DNA from: Candidatus Effluviviaceae Genus I sp.
GTDB taxonomy: Bacteria > Joyebacterota > Joyebacteria > Joyebacterales > Joyebacteraceae
DNA: 11,205 nucleotides
Direction of reading: 5' to 3'
Assembly: GCA_016867725.1 (NCBI GenBank)
Contig: VGIX01000045.1
Location: 1-11,205 of the forward strand
Shown here: positions 5,852-11,205 of the stretch, one piece after another
Layout of the letters: each line of letters starts with the position of its first letter
Numbering within the stretch: position 1 is the first letter of the stretch
Position numbers and translations under genes: made by a program
Notes under the pieces: model-generated
Told to the model about the DNA's origin: nothing
Database searches by the model: none
What the model saw: the letters and a program-made list of their open reading frames with translations, nothing else

Positions 5852-8800
5852 ATGGTGCAGCAGGGATCAAAGGTGGCGCGCGTCGCGCTTGCCGCCGCGG
5901 CGTTCGCGGTGGCCGTCGCGGGGAGCGGGGTCGCCGCCGCGCGTGGAGAGGCTCTCACCGCGGCGCGTCCGACCGTCAGCGCGGAGGGCGGCAGCGTTGT
6001 CCTCAACCCCCGGCGCCCCGCTCCGTCGCCCGACGGGCGGCTCATCGCGTTCACCTACATGGGCGACCTCTGGGTCGTGCCTTCGGACGGCGGCCGCGCG
6101 GAGCGCCTGACGGTCCACGAGGCGGCGGACGACACGCCGCTGTGGTCGCCCGACGGCTCGCGGATCGCGTTCACGTCGAACCGCGAGGGCAACGAGGACG
6201 TGTACGTGATGCCCGCCGCCGGCGGCGCGCCGACGAGGATCACCTGCCACAGCGGCTGGGACGAGGCCCAGTGCTGGACGCGCGACGGCCAGAGCGTGCT
6301 CTTCGGGTCCTACCGCGACACGCTGCGGGCGCAGCTCTACATCGTGCCGGCCGCCGGCGGCGCCCCGCGCCGCCTCATTCGCGACCGGGCGATGAGCGCC
6401 GCCGTGTCGCCGGACGGCCGCTGGGTGGCGTTCGTGCAGGGCGGCACCGAGTGGTGGCGCCGCCACTACCGCGGCAGCGCGTCGCGGGACATCTGGCTTC
6501 GAGCCTTCGACGGCGGACCGAGCTACCGCATCGTTGCCTCGCCCGGCGACGACGACCGGCCGATGTGGGGCGCCGACGGCGCGACGCTGTACTTCGCGTC
6601 CGAGCGGGACGACCGCGTGATGAACCTGTGGAAGGTCTCTCTGACGCTTCCCCCGCCCGGCGCCTCAGGCGAGCCCGTGGCTGGCGATCCCGTGCAGGTG
6701 ACGCGCCACGCCTCCGGCGCCGTCCGCTTCGCGAGCATCTCGGCGGACGGCACCCTCATCGCGTACGAGTGGAACGCGGGGCTCTGGAAGCTCAGGGTTC
6801 GCGACGGCGAGCCCGAAGAGGTCCCGATCGACGCGCCGAGCGACCTCAAGTGGAACAGCGAGCTCCGCACGACGCTGTCCGGCGGCGTGACCGAGTTCGC
6901 GCTGTCCCCCGACGAGGACGAGCTGGCGGTCGTCATGCGCGGCGAGATCTACGTCTTCTCCTTCGAGGACGGCGAGACGGGTCGCTCCCAACGCGTGACG
7001 CAGACGGCCGCCCGCGAGCGCGACATCGCGTGGATGCCCGACGGCCGGACGCTCCTCTTCGCGTCCGACCGCGAGGGGAACTACGACCTCTACGCGGTCG
7101 CGTCGGCCGAGGACGGCGAGGCGCGGCTCTCGCGCGCCGTGAAGCGAGAGGTGCGCCGCCTCACCGACTCACCCGATGACGAGCTCGCGCCGCGTCCGTC
7201 CCCCGACGGGGCGATCATCGCCTACAAGCTGGGCGCGGGCTACCTCTGGACCATGGCCGCCGGGGGAGGGCGAAAGCGGCAGCTCCTCCCCGAGGCCGAG
7301 ATCCTCCACATGGACTGGTCCCCCGACAGCCGGTGGGTCGCCGTGAGCCGAACGACGATGGGGCACAAGGAGGACATCTTCGTCGTTCCGGCCGCGGGCG
7401 GCGAGGCCGTGAACGCGACGCTCCATCCGAACGACGACTTCCAGCCGCGCTGGACCGACGACGGGAAGCGCCTCTCGTTCGCCTCGCGGACCGACGACGG
7501 GCAGTACATGCTCAAGTACATCTGGCTCACGCGCGAGGAGTTCTGGAAGCCCGCGTCGGTGCGCGAGGACGAGGAGAAGGACGCCGGGACGGAGAGTCGG
7601 GACGACGGGGACGACGCGAAGGAGAAGGACGGCGCGAAGGGCAAGGACGCGCCCGCGCAGGTCCGCATCGACCTCGACGGACTGAGCGAGCGCACGGTGA
7701 CCGTGATGAACATGCGCGGCGGGTACGACTTCTACGCCCAGAGCCCCGACGGAAAGAGGTACGCGTTCCGCTCCGAGACGCTCGGAAGCGACGACCTGTG
7801 GATCGTGGACTGGAAGGGCGACCGCCTCACGCAGGTCTCGGAGGGCGGCTGCGACCCGCGCGGGATCGTCTGGGACGGGGACGGGACGACGTGCTACTAC
7901 GTCGCGCACGGCGGGAACATCGCGACCGTGACCGTGGACCCCGAGTCGGGGAGCATCAAGAGCCGGGGCAACGTGAGCGTGTCGGGGCTCTTCACCGTGA
8001 GCATCCCCGCCGAGCGGCGCCAGATGTTCAACGAGGCGTGGCGCATGCTGTGGAACGGCTTCTACGACGAGGACTTCCACGGCGTGGACTGGCAGGCCGT
8101 CCGCCGGCGCTACGAGCCGCTGGCGATGGCGGCGTACACGGAGCGGGAGTTCCGCGACGTCGTGCGCGAGATGCTCGGTGAGCTCTCCGCGTCGCACCTG
8201 GGCATCTACAAGGGCGACGGCGGCGGGGCGTCAACGGGCAGCCTCGGTCTCTACGCCGACGAGCGCCAGGCGGGACCCGGTCTCCGGGTGCGGCGCGTCA
8301 TCCCCGACGGGCCGGCCGACCGCGCGGGCATCCGGGCGGGCGAGTACATCGTCGCCGTGAGCGGCGAGCCGGTGCCGGTCGGGGCCGACCCCGCCTGCTT
8401 CTTCAACGACACGGTGGACCGCGACATTGTCATCCAGGTTGCGGAGAGCGCCGCAGGGCGGAAGCAGCGCGAGGTGCGTATCCGGCCGGTCGGCGGAGGG
8501 ACGCACCAGCGGCTTGTCTACGAGGCGCGGCTGCGCGAGAACCGGGCGCTCGTGGACAGGCTGTCCGGCGGCCGGGCGGGCTACGTGCACATCCCGGGCA
8601 TGGGGCTCGGGAACCTCGTCCGGTTCCAGGAGGACCTCTTCGCGCAGGGGCGGGGCAAGGACGGGCTCGTCATCGACATCCGCGGGAACGGCGGAGGCTC
8701 GGTCCACGACGGGATCCTCCGATACCTCGACCGGCGCGTGTACGGCTACGAGACGACGCGGACGCGCCCGCCGTCCTACAACCCGCTCGAGCTGTGGACG

Positions 8801-9130
8801 AAGCCGCTCGTGCTCCTCATCGACCAGTCGTGCTACAGCGACGCGGAGATCTTCCCGATGGGGTGGAAGGCGCTCGGCCTCGGGCCCGTCGTCGGCACGC
8901 CGACGTACGGGGCCGTCATCGGCACGAACGACCTCGAGCTCATCGACGGCACCGGGTTCCGCGTGCCGGGGTCGGGGTGGTACGACGGCGAGGGGAGGAA
9001 CCTCGAGAACCTGGGCATCGAGCCCGACGTGCGCGTGGACGCGGCGCCCGAGGGCATCGCGTCCGGCGCGGACGTGCAGCTCGAGAAGGCCGTGGAGGTG
9101 CTCCTCGACGAGATCGCCGCGCGGCGGTAG
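5852..9130 (+). CDS. exported tricorn protease homologue (S41 family, PD40 propellers plus PDZ)
   Basis: A 1092-residue homologue of tricorn protease, which degrades oligopeptides to short products. Residues 1-31 look like a signal peptide (VALAAAAFAVAVAGSGVAAA), implying a periplasmic or secreted enzyme. Residues about 50-700 carry PD40/WD40-like propeller repeats (SPDGSRIAFTSNREGN and many similar). A helical C1-like segment (about 720-790) precedes a PDZ domain (about 795-890, GPADRAGIRAGEYIVAVSG) and the S41 core (about 905-1070, DIRGNGGG from D942). All residues used by Thermoplasma tricorn are present by alignment: S781-H782 (SASHLG), S996-D997 (CYSDAEIFP) and E1052 (NLENLG), at spacings close to S745/H746/S965/D966/E1023. 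A charged insert (570-603) interrupts the second propeller. ATG 5852 has GGAGG five bases upstream. Cotranscription with the esterase suggests joint extracellular nutrient breakdown; that is inference. Confidence 0.94.
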   Translation: MVQQGSKVARVALAAAAFAVAVAGSGVAAARGEALTAARPTVSAEGGSVVLNPRRPAPSPDGRLIAFTYMGDLWVVPSDGGRAERLTVHEAADDTPLWSPDGSRIAFTSNREGNEDVYVMPAAGGAPTRITCHSGWDEAQCWTRDGQSVLFGSYRDTLRAQLYIVPAAGGAPRRLIRDRAMSAAVSPDGRWVAFVQGGTEWWRRHYRGSASRDIWLRAFDGGPSYRIVASPGDDDRPMWGADGATLYFASERDDRVMNLWKVSLTLPPPGASGEPVAGDPVQVTRHASGAVRFASISADGTLIAYEWNAGLWKLRVRDGEPEEVPIDAPSDLKWNSELRTTLSGGVTEFALSPDEDELAVVMRGEIYVFSFEDGETGRSQRVTQTAARERDIAWMPDGRTLLFASDREGNYDLYAVASAEDGEARLSRAVKREVRRLTDSPDDELAPRPSPDGAIIAYKLGAGYLWTMAAGGGRKRQLLPEAEILHMDWSPDSRWVAVSRTTMGHKEDIFVVPAAGGEAVNATLHPNDDFQPRWTDDGKRLSFASRTDDGQYMLKYIWLTREEFWKPASVREDEEKDAGTESRDDGDDAKEKDGAKGKDAPAQVRIDLDGLSERTVTVMNMRGGYDFYAQSPDGKRYAFRSETLGSDDLWIVDWKGDRLTQVSEGGCDPRGIVWDGDGTTCYYVAHGGNIATVTVDPESGSIKSRGNVSVSGLFTVSIPAERRQMFNEAWRMLWNGFYDEDFHGVDWQAVRRRYEPLAMAAYTEREFRDVVREMLGELSASHLGIYKGDGGGASTGSLGLYADERQAGPGLRVRRVIPDGPADRAGIRAGEYIVAVSGEPVPVGADPACFFNDTVDRDIVIQVAESAAGRKQREVRIRPVGGGTHQRLVYEARLRENRALVDRLSGGRAGYVHIPGMGLGNLVRFQEDLFAQGRGKDGLVIDIRGNGGGSVHDGILRYLDRRVYGYETTRTRPPSYNPLELWTKPLVLLIDQSCYSDAEIFPMGWKALGLGPVVGTPTYGAVIGTNDLELIDGTGFRVPGSGWYDGEGRNLENLGIEPDVRVDAAPEGIASGADVQLEKAVEVLLDEIAARR

Positions 9131-9147
9131 CGTGAGAGCCGGGGGGC

Positions 9148-9199
9148 GCCTCGGCCGGCGCCGCGTCGCGGGACGGGCCTCGGCCGGCGCCGCGTCGCG
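9148..9199. repeat. tandem direct repeat, 23-base units with 29-base period
   Basis: Bases 9148-9170 and 9177-9199 are identical over 23 positions and separated by six bases. They lie just after the tricorn stop codon. The unit is rich in GGCCGGCGCC-type palindromic sequence. It may be a local duplication of terminator-like sequence between the two convergent genes. No coding role is visible. Confidence 0.7.
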
Positions 9200-9211
9200 C
9201 CGACGGCGCCG
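9185..9211. terminator. candidate bidirectional hairpin between convergent genes
   Basis: Bases 9185-9192 pair with 9204-9211 as an eight-base-pair all-GC stem around an 11-base loop. It begins five bases beyond the stop of the leftward AhpD-like gene and 55 bases beyond the tricorn stop, the right place for a shared terminator. No U tract follows in either direction, so it is at best an atypical intrinsic terminator or an RNA-stabilising structure. Confidence 0.35.
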
Positions 9212-9216
9212 ACCCG

Positions 9217-9567
9217 CTACGCCTCCGCGCGCAGACCGTCGAGCGTCTCGACCGCGCGCCGGAGATGGGGGATGACGATCGAGCCCCCCACGACGAGGGC
9301 GACGTTCATGGCGTCGAGCATCTCGTCGTCGGACGCTCCCTCCTCGGCGCAGCGGACGATGTGGTACGCGATGCAGTCGTCGCAGCGGAGCACCATGGAG
9401 CAGGCCAGGCCGAGGAGCTCCTTCGTCTTCGCGTCGAGCGCGCCGGGTGCGTAGGCCCGCGCGTCCAGCGCGAAGAACCGCTCGATCCCGAGGTGCCCCT
9501 TGGCGTGGACCCGTTCGTTCTGCGCTTCCCGCCGCTCTCGGAACTGCCTGAGGCGCGATGCGTCCAT
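9217..9567 (-). CDS. AhpD-like carboxymuconolactone decarboxylase-family protein
   Basis: A 116-residue, all-helical protein of the carboxymuconolactone decarboxylase (CMD) / AhpD family. The redox-type motif is intact: E50 in KTKELLGLA, then C62-x-x-C65 in LRCDDC, and H69 in IAYHIV, matching the E...CxxC...H pattern of AhpD-like peroxidase partners. The helix DEMLDAMNVALVVGGSIVIP follows, as in the family. These proteins often act in peroxide defence; many members lack a known substrate. The start is ATG 9567, with GGAGG at 9575-9579. A longer frame reaching 9738 is rejected because its extra N-terminus is composition noise overlapping the divergent gene. The gene is convergent with tricorn and divergent from the pseudouridine synthase, and looks monocistronic. 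Confidence 0.9.
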   Translation of the reverse strand: MDASRLRQFRERREAQNERVHAKGHLGIERFFALDARAYAPGALDAKTKELLGLACSMVLRCDDCIAYHIVRCAEEGASDDEMLDAMNVALVVGGSIVIPHLRRAVETLDGLRAEA

Positions 9568-9633
9568 GGACCGACCTCCGTGTGCGATGACCAATGCCCC
9601 GCCGCCGCCGGCGCGCGACCGGCATCGTACCCG

Positions 9634-10605
9634 ATGAGCGGCGACGACCGCAACGGGGGCGGCCCACGCGCGATCCGGCTCTCGACGCGCGTGGACCCGT
9701 ACCACGACGGATGGCGGCTCTCCGACTACCTGGCGCATCGATTCCGCTATCTCGACGCGGCGACGTGGGCCGCGCGCCTTGCCGCAGGCTCAATCTCGGT
9801 CAACGGCGCTCCGGGGCGGCCTGAGACGCCCGTCGGGCGCGGCGACCTCGTGGAGTACGAGGTCCTCGTCGTCGAGCCGCCGGTGGACTTCTCGTACGAG
9901 GTCCTTCACGACGACGAAGACGTCGTGGCCGTGTCGAAGTCGGGGAACATCCCCTGCCACGCCGGCGGCTCGTACTTCACACACACGCTCGTCGCGCGGG
10001 TCCGCGCGGACCTCGGTCGGCCGCTCGACCTCGCGCACCGGCTCGACCGCGAGACGAGCGGCGTCGTCGTGCTCGCCGGGAACCGCGAAGCGGCGCGCGC
10101 CCTCTCGGGCGCGTTCGCGCGCGGCGAGGTCGCGAAGGAGTACGTCGCGGCCGTGCGCGGAGAGCCGTCGTGCGACGCGTTCGAAGTGGACGCGCCGATC
10201 GCGCCGGCGGGGCGCGACTGTCCGGTCGCCCGCCGCGTCGTGGACCGCGAGCGCGGTCGTCCGGCGAGGACGCTCTTCCGGGTCGAGTCGCGACGCGGCG
10301 GCTTCGCCGTGGTGCGCGCGGACCCGCTCACGGGGCGCACGCACCAGGTCCGCCTGCATCTCGAGCACGCGGGGCACCCGATCGTGGGCGACAAGATCTA
10401 CGGGATGCCGCCTGATCTCCTGCTCGAGTCGGTGCGGAACCCGGCCGCGCCGCGCGTCCTCGAGCACCTCCTGCTTCCTCGTCACGCGCTGCACGCCGCG
10501 CGGCTCGAGTTCCTTCATCCGCGGACGGGCAGGCTTCTCACGCTCGAGGCGTTCCTGCCCGCGGACATGATGGAGTTCATCGCGGGCATCGACCGACACC
10601 GCTAG
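9634..10605 (+). CDS. RluA-family RNA pseudouridine synthase
   Basis: A 323-residue enzyme that isomerises specific uridines in rRNA or tRNA to pseudouridine. An N-terminal S4-like RNA-binding domain (about 28-80, WRLSDYLAHRFRYLD and GSISVNG) precedes the catalytic domain (about 88-312). Motif II is LAHRLDRETSGVVVLA with the catalytic aspartate D138. The Tyr that stacks on the target base is Y170 in AKEYVAAVRG, and the closing motif is PLTGRTHQVRLHL (231-243). Length and order match RluA/RluD relatives. The exact target site cannot be assigned. The start is ATG 9634. It lacks a clear Shine-Dalgarno sequence, unlike its neighbours; an in-frame GTG at 9580 is possible but would run across the divergent gene's leader. 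The 66-base gap to that gene shows no strong promoter. Confidence 0.92.
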   Translation: MSGDDRNGGGPRAIRLSTRVDPYHDGWRLSDYLAHRFRYLDAATWAARLAAGSISVNGAPGRPETPVGRGDLVEYEVLVVEPPVDFSYEVLHDDEDVVAVSKSGNIPCHAGGSYFTHTLVARVRADLGRPLDLAHRLDRETSGVVVLAGNREAARALSGAFARGEVAKEYVAAVRGEPSCDAFEVDAPIAPAGRDCPVARRVVDRERGRPARTLFRVESRRGGFAVVRADPLTGRTHQVRLHLEHAGHPIVGDKIYGMPPDLLLESVRNPAAPRVLEHLLLPRHALHAARLEFLHPRTGRLLTLEAFLPADMMEFIAGIDRHR

Positions 10606-10627
10606 GCCCGGTGTCGCGGCTCCAAGA

Positions 10628-10657
10628 AGAGAGGGCGGGATCGCTCCCGCCCTCTCT
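10628..10657. terminator. perfect 13-bp hairpin between convergent genes
   Basis: Bases 10628-10640 pair perfectly with 10645-10657 around a TCGC loop. The stem starts 22 bases after the pseudouridine synthase stop and ends 43 bases from the stop of the leftward gene. No long U run follows on the + strand; on the minus strand the hairpin is followed by TCTTCTTGG, which is pyrimidine-rich. It most likely terminates transcription from both sides. Confidence 0.7.
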
Positions 10658-10700
10658 CACTTCACATGACACCGGGCGAACCCGGCGTGCCCTTCCGAGG

Positions 10701-11205
10701 CTACCTGTACATCGCCTTGATGGAGCCCCAGGTGGCGTCCTCGACGGGCGACTGCTCCTCGCCGCCGAGCTTGATCCACTTCACGTACCAGCCGAGGTCT
10801 GTCGTGGCGTAGCTGTCCGAGCCCGCGTCGAGCCTGACGATGACCGTCTGGCCGATGAAGTCCACGAGGTTGAAGCAGTCCCTCACGAAGGTCGTGCTCG
10901 TGCCCGTGAACATGTCCTGCTGCCAGACGCAGGCGCACGGGTAGTAGGTCGAGGTGTTCTTGCCGTCGTAGCCGCCGAACGGGTAGACGAGCGTCCAGGT
11001 CTGGCCGCCGTCGGCCGACACCTTGACGTTGCCGCCGTCCCAGTTCGTCTCGAAATCGTAGAAGTGGCAGAGCTCGATGCAGTAGCAGCTCGGCGTGATC
11101 GGGAAGGTGCCGACGATGACCGACTCGCCGAAGCTCACCGGGTAGGCCCCGGCCAGGTTCGTGGCCAGGACGTGGGTCACCGGCACGCCGTCGCACGCGA
11201 CCGTC
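10701..11205 (-). CDS. C-terminal part of a secreted M6-like beta-sandwich protein (5' end outside window)
   Basis: The frame is open from the right window edge to a TAG at 10701-10703, giving 167 residues of a protein whose start is not in the window; a GTG at 11186 is only an internal candidate. The visible part resembles the carbohydrate-binding-like beta-sandwich of immune-inhibitor-A (M6) metalloproteases and related secreted proteins. An aromatic strand (CHFYDFETNWDGG) leads to VKVSADGGQTWTLVYPF, then IGQTVIVRLDAGSDS and the closing LGWYVKWIKLGG. Seven cysteines (CYC, C, CAC, C) suggest disulfides outside the cytoplasm. No protease motif lies in this part. After the domain comes a short tail, EEQSP followed by VEDATWGSIKAMYR, with no FlgD-like or Por-type domain. 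Function depends on the missing N-terminus. Confidence 0.65.
   Translation of the reverse strand, partial: TVACDGVPVTHVLATNLAGAYPVSFGESVIVGTFPITPSCYCIELCHFYDFETNWDGGNVKVSADGGQTWTLVYPFGGYDGKNTSTYYPCACVWQQDMFTGTSTTFVRDCFNLVDFIGQTVIVRLDAGSDSYATTDLGWYVKWIKLGGEEQSPVEDATWGSIKAMYR

Noticed and set aside
8231-9793. Minus-strand open frame of 520 codons spanning tricorn and the AhpD-like gene
   Set aside because: It is Arg-rich noise opposite the catalytic half of tricorn, whose active-site residues are all conserved on the + strand.
1-11205. Defence island, CRISPR array, prophage or transposon
   Set aside because: No cas, toxin-antitoxin pair, integrase, transposase or spaced repeats were seen. The Mut7-C domain is PIN-like but has no antitoxin partner.

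Overview
The window is uniformly GC-rich DNA (roughly 70% by eye) with tightly packed bacterial genes and almost no intergenic space. Nearly every gene is preceded by a canonical GGAGG Shine-Dalgarno sequence 4-7 bases from its start. The gene content fits an uncultivated Gram-negative bacterium of the FCB / Eisenbacteria-Krumholzibacteriota kind: envelope glycosyltransferases, an exported tricorn-like protease, a secreted esterase with a starch-binding-like domain, a SagB-type nitroreductase and a secreted M6-like beta-sandwich protein. That placement is inference, because the window holds no phylogenetic marker.

Left block (1-3310, + strand): a possible tail of an upstream gene is followed by a GT4 glycosyltransferase. 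That gene overlaps by ATGA a fused gene encoding a Mut7-C (PIN-like, zinc-ribbon) RNase domain joined in frame to a THEP1-type nucleoside-triphosphatase. One base later a second glycosyltransferase starts, but it is broken: about 70 codons between its two Rossmann domains are missing and the frame shifts at the junction. The block looks like one operon, probably for surface polysaccharide or LPS, with a nucleic-acid/nucleotide enzyme inserted between the glycosyltransferases.

Middle block (3258-9130): a leftward pair, a SagB-like nitroreductase and a four-helix membrane protein, is translationally coupled through a TTGA overlap. It diverges from a rightward pair of exported hydrolases, a CBM20-like/esterase-D protein and a 1092-residue tricorn-protease homologue with all five expected catalytic residues. 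The divergent intergenic region (4403-4570) holds plausible back-to-back sigma-70 promoters and two adjacent 10-bp palindromes directly upstream of the nitroreductase ribosome-binding site.

Right block (9131-11205): a GC-rich repeat/hairpin separates the tricorn gene from a convergent AhpD-like carboxymuconolactone decarboxylase gene. A divergent RluA-family pseudouridine synthase follows. A perfect 13-bp hairpin then separates it from the 3' end of a leftward gene for a cysteine-rich secreted protein, cut by the window edge.

No RNA genes, CRISPR arrays, insertion sequences or phage genes were seen. The observations most worth following are the Mut7-C/THEP1 fusion and its position between glycosyltransferases, the tandem palindromes before the nitroreductase, and a possible C-terminal sorting tail on the last protein.
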